The notes beneath the pieces are model-generated. The model was not told where the DNA came from. It searched no databases and was given only the letters and a program-made list of their open reading frames with translations. Positions 46,200 to 55,901 of a stretch of DNA of 64,000 nt are shown piece after piece. The DNA is from Chlorobiota bacterium. Its GTDB lineage: Bacteria; Bacteroidota; Ignavibacteria; OLB7. The translations under genes and the position numbers were made by a program. The stretch spans positions 186,001 through 250,000 of the forward strand of contig JAQBOZ010000009.1 of the NCBI GenBank assembly GCA_028287785.1. The letters run 5' to 3'. Positions within the stretch are counted from its first letter, which is position 1, and every line of letters starts with the position of its first letter.

Positions 46200-47693
46200 T
46201 CAATCGCCGGTTCCGGCCGCGGCTCTGAACACCCGTCCCTTTTCAAGCTCCACGATGGCGAATTCCTCCTCGGGAGATTTCACCAGCCTGTGCCGCGCCA
46301 CCACCGCGAAATAGAGGAGCCCGAGCGCGTACCATACCGCCGCGCCGATTACCGCGGTGAGGTATGCGGGATCGACAATGAACATCGTCACCAGCGTAAT
46401 CCCCGCAACCACCAGCGTGAAGACCGCGCCGGCCATGCCGAACGGGCTTCTGTAGGGTCGCTCGATATGGGGCATTCGAACGCGGAGCAGGATAAACGAA
46501 ACCATCTGGAGCATATACGATATCACCGCTCCGAAGACCGCCATATGGAGGAGAAACGGCGCCACCATCGTTGGCGAGCTGATATATCGGATCGCGAGCG
46601 CCATCACCATGCCGAGCGTGGCTCCGGCGATCAGCGCGACGTGCGGGGTCTGCCGGCTGCCATGCGTCACCGAGAGAAACCGGGGGAAATATCCCGCGCG
46701 CGACAGTGAGAATATCTGGCGTCCGTACGCGAAGATCACCGTATGGAAGCTTGCGATCAGCCCCGCGACCGCGATCAGAGCCAGTGCCTTGGTTGCCATG
46801 CCGCCGCCGAAAATCGTTTTGAACCCCTCGAACAGCGGCTCCTCCGATGTCGATATCGCCGCGGCGCCCGGAGCGATCGCCGTGTTGAGATAGAGCACCG
46901 CCAGCGATGCGATGATCAGCGTGATGATCCCGAACACCATGCCGCGCGGGATATCCCGCTTCGGGTCGTGCGCCTCCTCGGATGCCAGCGGAAGCTCCTC
47001 GATTCCGAGATAGAACCAGATGGCGAACGGGAGGGCGGCAAGGATGCCGGCAACTCCCTTCGGAAGAAATCTGGTGCCGCCGGGGCCGGGGAGAATATCC
47101 AGCGCGAAGCGATTGAAGTCCACATGGGAGATTGCGCCGACGCAGAAGACCGCAAGGATCGCCAGCGCGAGAAATGCTATAAAGACCGAGAAGTTGAAGG
47201 ATGCCTCCACGCCCCAGATGTTCATCCCGACGAAGATGCCGTACGCCAGCAGCCACCAGAGCGGGGCCATGCTGTCCGGCGTTCCGAAGACCGCGCCGAG
47301 ATATCCACCGATGCCGACCACAATCACCGCGGGAGTCAGGATATACTCCATGTTCTCCGCCAGCCCGGTGATATAGCCACCCCACGGCCCCATCGACGAG
47401 CGGGCGAAGGAATAGGCGCCGCCGGTATGAGGGAGCGCCGCCGACATTTCGGCGATGCTGAACGAGAGGCTCAGATACATTACGGTGATGATCAGCGTGG
47501 CGATCAGGAGGCCGCCGAACCCGCCGGAGGCCAGGCCGAAATTCCATCCGAAGAAATCGCCGGAGATAACGGCGCCCACCCCCAGACCCCAGATATGAAT
47601 CGCACGGGCGTAGCGGCGAAGCTCGCGCTTCTTGAAGTAACCGTCCTCGACCTCGGAGTAGGCAATGCTTCCGATCCGTTCTTTTTCGGCCAT
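46200..47693 (-). CDS. Ethanolamine-type APC permease
   Basis: 497 aa with about 12 membrane helices. The N-terminal GVGAVISGDFFGWNFGLASGG matches the signature of the ethanolamine permease branch of APC transporters. A loop with EEAHDPKRDIPRGMVFG follows. ATG 47693 is preceded by GGAG on the minus strand. First gene of the operon with the glutamine-synthetase-like ligase (61-bp gap). It should import the amine that the ligase uses. Confidence 0.83.
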   Translation of the reverse strand: MAEKERIGSIAYSEVEDGYFKKRELRRYARAIHIWGLGVGAVISGDFFGWNFGLASGGFGGLLIATLIITVMYLSLSFSIAEMSAALPHTGGAYSFARSSMGPWGGYITGLAENMEYILTPAVIVVGIGGYLGAVFGTPDSMAPLWWLLAYGIFVGMNIWGVEASFNFSVFIAFLALAILAVFCVGAISHVDFNRFALDILPGPGGTRFLPKGVAGILAALPFAIWFYLGIEELPLASEEAHDPKRDIPRGMVFGIITLIIASLAVLYLNTAIAPGAAAISTSEEPLFEGFKTIFGGGMATKALALIAVAGLIASFHTVIFAYGRQIFSLSRAGYFPRFLSVTHGSRQTPHVALIAGATLGMVMALAIRYISSPTMVAPFLLHMAVFGAVISYMLQMVSFILLRVRMPHIERPYRSPFGMAGAVFTLVVAGITLVTMFIVDPAYLTAVIGAAVWYALGLLYFAVVARHRLVKSPEEEFAIVELEKGRVFRAAAGTGD

Positions 47694-48041
47694 GCGGGAT
47701 CTCCGTTGGATTGTTCGGGTTGTACTGCGTGTCGGCACCGCGAGCAGACGGGATGATCGGACAATGTCCGATTCAGTCCGCGAATCCTGTGCCGAAGATG
47801 CGTCAGGGTGATAGCGAAATGCCGGGAAATCGCATTGTTCATGAGTCCGGCAGCCTCTTCGATCGATTGTAAACGCGGAGAGGGGATCGGGGAACCATGA
47901 TGAGAAAAAAGGAAAGTACGGACCGGCGGCCAGCAAAACGCTTTGAATAATCGAATACTACGATCAATTTGCACGACCGCGATCCTCAGCGGCTCCATTC
48001 ACAGGTCTTGAATTCATATCCGGTCCCGACAGGCCCCCCGT
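47694..48041. other. Divergent intergenic region
   Basis: It separates the minus-strand amine operon from the plus-strand IgGFc-domain gene. The promoters of both should lie here, but I see no clear TAnnTTTG box with an upstream TTTG in either direction. No repeats noted. Confidence 0.5.
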
Positions 48042-50471
48042 ATGCAGCAAACCGCGTCTCCCCGGAAACTTTGCTGGAGCTTTCTTCTCACCGCGTTGCT
48101 CGTTGCAATGACGGGCGGGGTGCGAGCGCAGACGACGCGGGGGAGGGAATTCTGGACCGGCTTCATGGTGAACCCCTACACTCCCGCCGATCCGATCAAG
48201 CTGACGTTGTTCATCACCTCCAGCGTGAACGCCAACGGGACCGTTTCGATTCCGAGAAGCGGCTGGCAGACCACGTTCAGCGTCGGCGCGAACTCCGTGG
48301 TGAAGGTCGATCTTCCAACGAACGATGCGCTGGCGATCTTCTCCGACGGCCCCGAGCCGAAGGGGGTGCATATCGTGGCGAGCGACACGATCGATGTCTA
48401 CGCGCTCAACTATGTCAGGCGGAGCCTGGATGCATCGCTCGTCTTTTCCAATGAGGCGCTTGGAACCGACTATCTCGTTGCCAGTTATCCGGGGCTGATC
48501 CTTCCGGGGGGAAATCTTCCCTCCGAATTCATGATCATCGCCACCCAGGATGGGACCGATGTGGAGATCACCCCGGCCTCGCCGACCTATGGGGGGCATC
48601 TTCCGGGGACACCCTATACCATCACCATCAATTCCGGCTATGTCTATCAGGTGCAGTCCGATTCCGACCTGACCGGCTCGCGCGTCAGATCGCTCAACGG
48701 CAAACCGTTCGCGCTGATCAGCGGCTGCGCCGGGGGACAGGTGCCGGTCGGCACGCCGTACACCGACCATCTGTACGAGCAGCAGTATCCCATATCGAGC
48801 TGGGGGACCGAGTTCATCGCGATCCCGCTTGCCTCGCGGAGCGGCGATACGTATCGGATTCTGGCCGCGAGCGATGGCACATCGGTCACGCTCGACAGCG
48901 GCGCAACGTTCACGCTGAACGCCGGCCAGTTCAGGGAGCTGCTGATGACGACGGCCACGGAGATCACATCATCCGCGCCGATCACCGTGGCGCAGTTCAG
49001 CAACGGCGCCAACTTCGATCACGTGGGGCTGGCCGATCCGTTTATGCTGATGCTGACCCCGACCGACCGGCGGCGAAGGACCATCACGATCGACGCGATA
49101 GCGCTCAACACCACGTACAGGCATTTCGTCAACATCGCCACCCCCACCGCGGGCGTCGGGAGGATCAGGCTTGATGGTGGCTCGATTGCCTCATTCTTCA
49201 CGCCGCTCCCCAGCAATCCCCTCTTTTCGGTCGCATCGATCCCGCTCAACCCCGGCGATCACACTCTGGCGTCGGCGCTGGGGTTTACTGCATATGTCTA
49301 CGGCTTCGGCGATCTTGAGGCGTATGGCTATTCCACCGGCACCGAAAATCCCCCGCCATGTCTTTCGCCCTTCCCGATTGCCCTGGGCCCGACCGGATTC
49401 TGCCAGGGGGATAGCGTCGCGTTCGACGCGGGGGGCGGTTTCCTGGCCTACTCGTGGTCGAACGGCGATAGCACGCGGCTGACGAGCACCAGGGTAAGCG
49501 GCGATTACTACGTCACCACGACCGACAGCAACGGCTGCGTACAGCGTTCTCCATCGCTCATCACCACGGTTTTTGCGCTGCCGCAACCGGCAATCACGGT
49601 GCAGGGATCGCTGGTGCTCTGTCCGTGCGACAGCGTGATTCTCACCGCCGCTCCGGCGCCGAATTACCTCTGGTCGAACGGCGAGCGGACGCAGAGCATC
49701 GTTGTCAGGGGCGCTGGAACGTTTTCGGTGGGGGATAGCAACGCGTTCGGCTGTAGCGCGGTCTCGGCCCCTGTGACGGTGATCACCAACGAGCAGCGGG
49801 CATCGGTGGCGGTCGGCAGCGGGGAGGCGGCGCCGGGGGAGCGGATAGCGATACCGCTCTATCTGCGTCAGGGGGGAAGCCTGGCCGATTGCGGCATCCG
49901 CGATTTCGTGGCGACCATCAGGTTCAACCGGACGATTCTCAACCCGATGCAGATCACCGGCGCGTCGGTCGTCTCCGACGTTACGAACGGCGGGGATCGA
50001 GTGGTGACGATCAGGGGGACCCGAGGGGGCGATACCCTTGCGGTGATGGAGTTCGGCGTCACGCTCGGCAACTCGATTGCCACGCCGGTTGCGCTGGACT
50101 CATTTCGATGGGATGGATGCAATCGCCTGCCGACCGATACCGTCGGCGGCGCCGTTGCGCTGCGCGGGCTCTGCACCGATGGAGGAACGCGCCTCGTCTC
50201 CGCGCTCGGCGATCTGACGCTGAAGCGGAACGCTCCCGATCCCTTCTCGTCGGCAACCGCGATCGACTACGAGACCGTGGAGGGGGGGAGGACGCGGCTG
50301 TATCTGGTGGACGCCGTGGGACGGCGGGCGCTGACGCTTGTCGATGCCGATATTTCGCCCGGCCGGTATCGGGTGGATCTGGACGGATCATCGCTTGGCG
50401 CCGGGATCTACTGGTATGTGCTGGAGACGCCGACCGCCCGGTTGAGCAGGCCGATGCACATCGTGCGGTAG
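48042..50471 (+). CDS. IgGFc-binding-domain T9SS protein
   Basis: 809 aa. Signal peptide (SFLLTALLVAMTGGVRAQ). The following ~400 residues resemble the IgGFc-binding N-terminal domain found in bacterial surface proteins (GREFWTGFMVNPY, GVHIVASDTIDVYALNY, GTEFIAIPLASRSGDTYRI, DPFMLMLTP). Two PKD/Ig-like units with CxxDS...W features follow, then a T9SS type A domain (LKRNAPDPFSSATAIDY, GAGIYWYVLET). Probably surface-exposed and possibly adhesive. It precedes the CIS operon by 735 bp; a functional link is not shown. Confidence 0.85.
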   Translation: MQQTASPRKLCWSFLLTALLVAMTGGVRAQTTRGREFWTGFMVNPYTPADPIKLTLFITSSVNANGTVSIPRSGWQTTFSVGANSVVKVDLPTNDALAIFSDGPEPKGVHIVASDTIDVYALNYVRRSLDASLVFSNEALGTDYLVASYPGLILPGGNLPSEFMIIATQDGTDVEITPASPTYGGHLPGTPYTITINSGYVYQVQSDSDLTGSRVRSLNGKPFALISGCAGGQVPVGTPYTDHLYEQQYPISSWGTEFIAIPLASRSGDTYRILAASDGTSVTLDSGATFTLNAGQFRELLMTTATEITSSAPITVAQFSNGANFDHVGLADPFMLMLTPTDRRRRTITIDAIALNTTYRHFVNIATPTAGVGRIRLDGGSIASFFTPLPSNPLFSVASIPLNPGDHTLASALGFTAYVYGFGDLEAYGYSTGTENPPPCLSPFPIALGPTGFCQGDSVAFDAGGGFLAYSWSNGDSTRLTSTRVSGDYYVTTTDSNGCVQRSPSLITTVFALPQPAITVQGSLVLCPCDSVILTAAPAPNYLWSNGERTQSIVVRGAGTFSVGDSNAFGCSAVSAPVTVITNEQRASVAVGSGEAAPGERIAIPLYLRQGGSLADCGIRDFVATIRFNRTILNPMQITGASVVSDVTNGGDRVVTIRGTRGGDTLAVMEFGVTLGNSIATPVALDSFRWDGCNRLPTDTVGGAVALRGLCTDGGTRLVSALGDLTLKRNAPDPFSSATAIDYETVEGGRTRLYLVDAVGRRALTLVDADISPGRYRVDLDGSSLGAGIYWYVLETPTARLSRPMHIVR

Positions 50472-51206
50472 GATTTTTTTCGATCAATCGATCCATTACG
50501 GGTGAAGGTTTATCCCTTTATGATAAAGGATCATCCCGGCATGAATTAATTGTCCGAAAAATATGGATCGGCAGTTGCATTCAGGGAGGTACGGCTTTAT
50601 CTTTGCCGCGTCATGAGTGACCATCACACCGTTTACCCCCAAACGGTATTTCCGTACGTTCGCATAGTTTTGAGTTTCGCTTACCTCGCAGGAGCAAATA
50701 GCCCGAATATCTGACTGTTACCACCGTGACCGCATTGGTTATGGGCCGTATGGTATTCCGGGGCGATATGCCGTCCATGAAACGAGTTTCTGAACGGTAT
50801 CGTGTTTTTGTGCAGATGTGACGTGCCGCTGAAATCGTTGGCGTTACGGCCATACACTCCCATCAATCTCAAGCATTGAACCCTGTCCGGCGCTGCCGGT
50901 AGATTTCCGAGGAAAGGCGGACGTATGACCTTTTCAGTCGGCATGATCGATAATTATCCTATCTGATCGTGTAGAATAATCATCATCGTGGTGCCTGATC
51001 GTGGACATCCATGAATCCGCTCTGGAACATGTTTTCAGTCGAATTTGATCCCATCGCAAATCAAATCAGGCTGAGTCCTACGTGCATGGGTCGGTGGTTT
51101 ATTCCGCCGCGTGCTCTGAACGATAGTGGTGCGGGGAGTTTGCTCGCGGAAATTCCCGACGTAGTTCCACGGTCGGAACATTCAATGTCGTACAACGGCC
51201 GGTGAT
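50472..51206. other. Gap before the CIS operon
   Basis: No convincing gene. Features seen: a dyad ATCCCTTTAT / ATAAAGGAT near 50512-50531 without T-tract, and an isolated TAGTTTTG at 50665-50672 lacking an upstream TTTG at proper spacing. The CIS promoter is expected here but I cannot place it. Confidence 0.45.
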
Positions 51207-51776
51207 ATGCTCGATATCGCGCTACAATTTCTGAGGGATGAGCTGAGCTCTTATATCACCGCGCGGACAGGTTCGAGCGCCATCGACGTGAAGCTGACGC
51301 GGATCGTTGACGAAGCTGGAAAATATGCGTTCTCCGAGGAGGTGATCGGCGTCAGCCTGATCAATGTGGAGGAGGAGAGGGTTGTCAAGGAGCATCTGCC
51401 CACGTACTCCTATATCAACGGACAGCATGTTCCGCATGAGCCTCAACTGCGGCTCAATCTGAATCTGATGTTCGCGGCGAATTTCCGTCAATACGATCAG
51501 GGGCTGAAATATCTCTCATATATCCTGACATATTTTCAGTCCCATTCCTCGTTTACGGCGGGCCAGTATCCCGGGCTCGACGAACGGATCGAAAAGCTCG
51601 TCATCGAACTGCAATCGCTTACCTACGAGCAGTTGAATCAGATCTGGGCGTTCATAGGGGGGAAGCAGCTTCCATGCGTGGTCTATAAAGTGAGAATGGT
51701 GGCGCTCCAGGATACCGAGCCGGGGCCAATCATGCCGCCGATCACCGGAATCAGAACGGAAATCAACAATCGATGA
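51207..51776 (+). CDS. CIS tail cap/terminator protein, DUF4255
   Basis: 189 aa. The N-terminal pattern (FLRDELSSYITARTGSS..VKLTRIVDE) and LRLNLNLMFAANFRQYDQGLKYLSYILTYFQSH are characteristic of DUF4255, the domain of Afp16/Pvc16-type proteins that cap the sheath-tube end and set its length. First gene of the operon. Its stop overlaps the next start (ATGA at 51773). Confidence 0.85.
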   Translation: MLDIALQFLRDELSSYITARTGSSAIDVKLTRIVDEAGKYAFSEEVIGVSLINVEEERVVKEHLPTYSYINGQHVPHEPQLRLNLNLMFAANFRQYDQGLKYLSYILTYFQSHSSFTAGQYPGLDERIEKLVIELQSLTYEQLNQIWAFIGGKQLPCVVYKVRMVALQDTEPGPIMPPITGIRTEINNR

Positions 51777-52786
51777 TCATCCACTTCCGCACGCTGTGTA
51801 CTCTGAGCATCGTTCACGATTATTATCGGAATGGATGCGGGGATTTCGGGCTTCTGATACCCGAGGATACCGCGCGCGCGCTCAGAAATGGTCATATGCT
51901 GGTGAAGGAGGTCGGTGGGAGGTTTCACGTGCTGTACGGCGCCGATGAATTAAATCATCCGCTGGTGAATCTCACCGGAACCGTGATCCGAATCGGGCTG
52001 ACGCTGAACAACCCATACTTCACGAATTTCACGCGCCTCGATGCTGATTTTTCCTCGACGATAGCAATTCGCAGAAATACAACCCTTCCGGTCCTGCTCG
52101 ATCCCCCGGTCAGGGCATTGCCGGCCGGTGGGATATTCAGCCATGCGATCACCGATATCGCGCGCCCGGCAACGATCACATTAAAAAATCGCGACGGGGT
52201 TGCCCTGTCTCCATCGCGCATGATCACTGATCCCGGCATGGCGGATATTTCATTCGATCCCGGAACCATCCCGGAGGGGGAAGTGCTGGTGGAGGAGGTG
52301 TTTTCCGGGATCACGCGGATAACGAGCTACTACAGGGACGGTGAGTTCCTTCGAAATGGTGCCGTTGCCGCGGTCGAAATCGAGATAGGAAGCGGCTTCT
52401 ATGCAAGCCCGCCCGATTTTCAAATCGCATTTGTTGCGAAGGAAGAATTGCTGAAGTATTACGTGGTGGCGAAGCAGTATAACGATGCCGACTTCGGGCT
52501 TCTTTCGGTATCCGATACCGGATTTTCCGGCGATGAGCGCCCGGAGGTAGCGTTTGCCGCCGTGGCATCGGATCATTTCGGCGATGATGAAATCCCGCTG
52601 GCGCTGCTGCGGAGCGGCGATGACAGAGTGGTGCTTTTTCGATCGACCGTGCCCGTCAAACGGCAGGAGCGCGGGCGAAGAAAAATCCAGTTGAACAGGA
52701 ACGGTGAAATTCTGATCCCCCATCTTCCCCAGCCCGGAGCTGACAGGGCGGATGCGAACATGATCATCCACATTTCAAAACCATAG
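51773..52786 (+). CDS. CIS-associated protein of unknown function, 337 aa
   Basis: No family recognised. The N-terminus (MIIHFRTLCTLSIVHDYYRNGCGDFGLLIPEDT) is followed by beta-rich segments (TLNNPYFTNFT, PATITLKNRDGV, VEEVFSGITRITSYYRDGE) and a central YYVVAKQYNDADFGLLSVSD. No signal peptide. It is translationally coupled to the cap gene and 10 bp from the sheath gene, so it belongs to the structure or its assembly. A cap-adaptor or sheath-anchoring role is possible by position only. Confidence 0.7.
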   Translation: MIIHFRTLCTLSIVHDYYRNGCGDFGLLIPEDTARALRNGHMLVKEVGGRFHVLYGADELNHPLVNLTGTVIRIGLTLNNPYFTNFTRLDADFSSTIAIRRNTTLPVLLDPPVRALPAGGIFSHAITDIARPATITLKNRDGVALSPSRMITDPGMADISFDPGTIPEGEVLVEEVFSGITRITSYYRDGEFLRNGAVAAVEIEIGSGFYASPPDFQIAFVAKEELLKYYVVAKQYNDADFGLLSVSDTGFSGDERPEVAFAAVASDHFGDDEIPLALLRSGDDRVVLFRSTVPVKRQERGRRKIQLNRNGEILIPHLPQPGADRADANMIIHISKP

Positions 52787-52796
52787 GAATCATTTC

Positions 52797-54761
52797 ATGC
52801 CGACGTACAAGACACCTGACGTTTATGTGGAGGAGATTTCGCTCTTCCCGCCCTCCGTCGCCGAGGTCGAAACGGCGATTCCGGCGTTCATCGGGTATAC
52901 CGAGATAATGGACGTGGTCGGGGCCAGCATTCTGAATCCGGTGCCCATCAGAATAGGCTCGCTTCTGGAATATGAGCAGTTCTTCGGCAAAGGCCCGAAG
53001 CCTTCCATATCGAGGGTGGAGCTGGATGATGCCAGCAATTTCAAAAGCGCATCGATCGGGAATGTCTTTTTTCTCTACGACAGCGTCAGGCTGTTCTATG
53101 CCAATGGTGGAGGCGATTGCTACGTGATATCGGTGGGCTCATACGCGAGCAGCATCGCGGTTGGTGATTTCAACAGGGGGCTGAGTGCCGTGCAGAAGGT
53201 CGATGAGCCCACGCTCCTTCTTTTTCCCGACGCGGCGGTGCTTTCCGCTTCCGACCTGTATGGCACGCTCCAGGCGGCCGCGCTGGAGCAGTGCGGCACG
53301 CTGAGGGACAGGTTCGCCGTGCTGGATCTCCGAAGCGATGATCCTCTGGGGACGGCTTTCAGGAACAACCTTCCGATGAATAATCTGAAATATGGCGCCG
53401 CGTATACTCCCTGGCTGACCGTATCCCTTCCGAAGAACGTGCACTATGGCGACGTCAAGGGGACCATTTTCAAATTCGGCGCAAACACGCCGTTGAAATC
53501 GTTTACCGACAATGCCTCCGTGCAGGGGCTGATCGATAATTACGATAATCTGCTCACCGATGAGACGATGATCAGTGCCGCCATGAACGCGCTGTTCGGC
53601 ACCAATAATACATTCCGCCGGAAATTCGAAGGGCTTGTCAACGATTTTCAGGCCCATAGCGATGAGGTGAATTTCGCCAAGATCCCGAAGCTGCTGTTCG
53701 ATTTCGGCAACATGATCGACGACTGGGCGAAGCCGCTTCCACTGACCGCGAGCTCCCTCAGAAATTCCGATCTCCTCAATACCGTCAGGACGTATATCAC
53801 CTCATCGCTGGCCGGCTTCTATACCGACCTGGTGAGCTACGACAACGAGGCGAAGCATGTTGGCGATGGAGCCCCCGGCGGCGATCCTGATGGGATTTCC
53901 GGCTATGTATCGCAGTTCACGGCTGCTGACTATACGGCCACGCAGTGGGGGGTCACATTCTCCACCGCCACCGCATCCACGCTGTTCACCGATGCCGACA
54001 CCGAAGTGCAGAAGATGAACAGGATGCTGGTGGAGATCAAGGCGAGCTTCGAGAAAATCAACGGGATATTCCTTCAGGTCATGCAGGCGATGTCGGAGGA
54101 GGAGCGGAGCTATGAATCATCGCTGCTCGATCTTCATCCGGTCTATAAAAAAATCATCGCGGGCATCAACGCCAGCAGCACGATCGTCCCGCCGAGCGGC
54201 GCCATTGTTGGCGTCTACGCCTCCACCGACAGCACCCGTGGCGTCTGGAAGGCACCGGCTAACGTCGGCCTCAACTCGGTGATCGCTCCGGCGGCCACAT
54301 TTACGGCAACGCAGCTCGACGCCCTGAACATCGATGTGAACGCGGGCAAATCGATCAACGCCATCCGCGCCTTTGCCGGCAAGGGGACGCTGGTCTGGGG
54401 AGCGCGTACGCTGGCCGGCAACGATAACGAATGGCGCTATGTCTCGGTTCGCAGGTTCTTCAATATGGTGGAGGAGTCGGTGAAGAAATCGACCTACTGG
54501 GCGGTGTTCGAGCCGAACGATGCCAACACGTGGGTAAAGGTGCGGGGGATGATCGAGAATTACCTGACGCAGAAATGGCGCGAGGGGGCGCTGGCCGGGG
54601 CCACCACCAAGGAGGCATTCTTCGTGAAGTGCGGGCTTGGGACCACGATGACCTCCCAGAATATCCTGGAGGGGATGATGAATGTGGAGATCGGCATGGC
54701 GGTGGTACGTCCGGCCGAATTCATCGTCCTGAAGTTCTCGCACAAGCTGCAGACATCGTAA
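52797..54761 (+). CDS. CIS contractile sheath protein
   Basis: 654 aa. MPTYKTPDVYVEEISLFPPSVAEVETAIPAFIGYT is the phage tail sheath N-terminus, which donates strands to neighbouring subunits. The C-terminal domain (INAIRAFAGKGTLVWGARTLAG, RRFFNMVEESVKKST, WREGALAG) is the conserved inner domain. The middle insertion (about residues 230-450) is larger than in simple sheaths. Only one sheath gene is present, whereas PVC/Afp systems have two or three. Confidence 0.93.
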   Translation: MPTYKTPDVYVEEISLFPPSVAEVETAIPAFIGYTEIMDVVGASILNPVPIRIGSLLEYEQFFGKGPKPSISRVELDDASNFKSASIGNVFFLYDSVRLFYANGGGDCYVISVGSYASSIAVGDFNRGLSAVQKVDEPTLLLFPDAAVLSASDLYGTLQAAALEQCGTLRDRFAVLDLRSDDPLGTAFRNNLPMNNLKYGAAYTPWLTVSLPKNVHYGDVKGTIFKFGANTPLKSFTDNASVQGLIDNYDNLLTDETMISAAMNALFGTNNTFRRKFEGLVNDFQAHSDEVNFAKIPKLLFDFGNMIDDWAKPLPLTASSLRNSDLLNTVRTYITSSLAGFYTDLVSYDNEAKHVGDGAPGGDPDGISGYVSQFTAADYTATQWGVTFSTATASTLFTDADTEVQKMNRMLVEIKASFEKINGIFLQVMQAMSEEERSYESSLLDLHPVYKKIIAGINASSTIVPPSGAIVGVYASTDSTRGVWKAPANVGLNSVIAPAATFTATQLDALNIDVNAGKSINAIRAFAGKGTLVWGARTLAGNDNEWRYVSVRRFFNMVEESVKKSTYWAVFEPNDANTWVKVRGMIENYLTQKWREGALAGATTKEAFFVKCGLGTTMTSQNILEGMMNVEIGMAVVRPAEFIVLKFSHKLQTS

Positions 54762-54853
54762 CGCCGGCCCGCACGGGCCCGGTGGGATGATCGCCACGGC
54801 AATCATCTCGATTGAACGAAATCCTCAGGTCAATCAATCAGGAAATCAGAATA

Positions 54854-55288
54854 ATGCCAGCTCAATATCCACTTCCCGTTTTTCACTTCACCGTCGAGTG
54901 GGGGGGCACGCGTGTCGGCTTCACCGAGGTTGCCGGCCTGACGCAGGAGAACCAGGCGATAGAATATCGCGACGGCTCCTTCCCGGAATATTCATCGATC
55001 AAGATGCCGGGGCTCAGGAAGTTCAGCAACATCACCCTGAAGCGGGGGATCATCAAAAGCGATAACGAACTGTTCAAGTGGCTCAGCACCATCAAGCTGA
55101 ACACCGTGGAACGGCGCGATCTGGTGATCAGCCTCCTCGATGAACAGCATCAGCCGGTGATGGTCTGGAAGGCCCACAACTGCTTCCCCGTAAAGGTGGA
55201 GGGGCCGGGGCTGAAGTCCACCGGCAACGAGGTCGCGATCGAGTCGATCGAGATCGCGCATGAGGGACTCGAACTCCAGAACGACTGA
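54854..55288 (+). CDS. CIS inner tube protein 1
   Basis: 144 aa. It has the tail-tube fold pattern of the phage T4 gp19 / Afp1 group: FHFTVEWGGTRVGFTEVAGL at the N-terminus, KFSNITLKRG and a closing strand ESIEIAHEGLE. ATG 54854 follows AGGA; the upstream in-frame ATG (54812) adds residues unlike the family. Tube subunits stack inside the sheath. The next gene overlaps by one base (TGATG). Confidence 0.9.
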   Translation: MPAQYPLPVFHFTVEWGGTRVGFTEVAGLTQENQAIEYRDGSFPEYSSIKMPGLRKFSNITLKRGIIKSDNELFKWLSTIKLNTVERRDLVISLLDEQHQPVMVWKAHNCFPVKVEGPGLKSTGNEVAIESIEIAHEGLELQND

Positions 55289-55734
55289 TGCCGGGGTACT
55301 ATCCTCCGGTCGGATTCCACTTCAGGGTGGAGGTGCTCGATCTCTCCTCGGGCGATAATGACATGCGCTTTACCGAGGTCGGCGGGCTCTCCCTGGAGGT
55401 CGGGACCGAGGAGGTGGCGGAGGGGGGAGAGAACCGCTTCATTCAGAAATATCCCACGCGGGTCAAGTATCCGGAGCTGGTGCTGAAGCGTGGCCTGCTG
55501 GTCGATTCCGCCGTCCGGGACTGGATACAGCGATGTATCGAGCGGCTCCAGATCGAGCCGAAGGATGTGGACGTGACGCTCCTGAACGATGAGCATCAGC
55601 CGCTTCTGACGTGGCATCTGGTAAAGGCGTATCCCACCAAATGGGGGGTGAGCGATCTGAACGCCTCCAACAACGCGGTCGTGGTGGAGAGCCTCCAGCT
55701 CTTCTATCAGTATTTCACTCTTGACAGGTCGTAG
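55288..55734 (+). CDS. CIS inner tube protein 2 (initiator/adaptor type)
   Basis: 148 aa, paralog of the preceding protein (GFHFRVEVLDLSSGDNDMRFTEVGGLSLEVG, VLKRGLLVDSAVRDW). PVC/Afp loci have a second tube-like protein (Afp5/Pvc5) that lies between the hub and the main tube. The longer loop after the first strand suits that role. Confidence 0.88.
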   Translation: MPGYYPPVGFHFRVEVLDLSSGDNDMRFTEVGGLSLEVGTEEVAEGGENRFIQKYPTRVKYPELVLKRGLLVDSAVRDWIQRCIERLQIEPKDVDVTLLNDEHQPLLTWHLVKAYPTKWGVSDLNASNNAVVVESLQLFYQYFTLDRS

Positions 55735-55736
55735 CA

Positions 55737-55898
55737 ATGCCCATCATCGTCGATGAAGTCGTGATCTCCGTTGAGGTGACCAATCAGGCGTCGGGGGGAA
55801 AGGCGTCGGCGCCATCCTCCACCGATGACAAGCAGTCGATCGTTGCCGAGTGCGTCGAGCGGGTGCTCGATATCCTGGCGCAGCGGGAGGAGCGGTAG
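55737..55898 (+). CDS. DUF5908 small CIS protein, 53 aa
   Basis: Translated from ATG 55737 to TAG 55896-55898: MPIIVDEVVISVEV at the start, a short low-complexity middle and a helix AECVERVLDILAQREER. This fits DUF5908, small proteins found beside tube genes in Bacteroidota CIS loci (position of pvc6). Two bases separate it from the tube 2 stop, and the LysM gene starts 3 bp after it. Its function is not known. Confidence 0.8.
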   Translation: MPIIVDEVVISVEVTNQASGGKASAPSSTDDKQSIVAECVERVLDILAQREER

Positions 55899-55901
55899 CC
55901 G

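Noticed and set aside
50665-50672. TAGTTTTG as promoter of the CIS operon
   Set aside because: No TTTG element at the 17-20 bp spacing and about 540 bp from the first gene.
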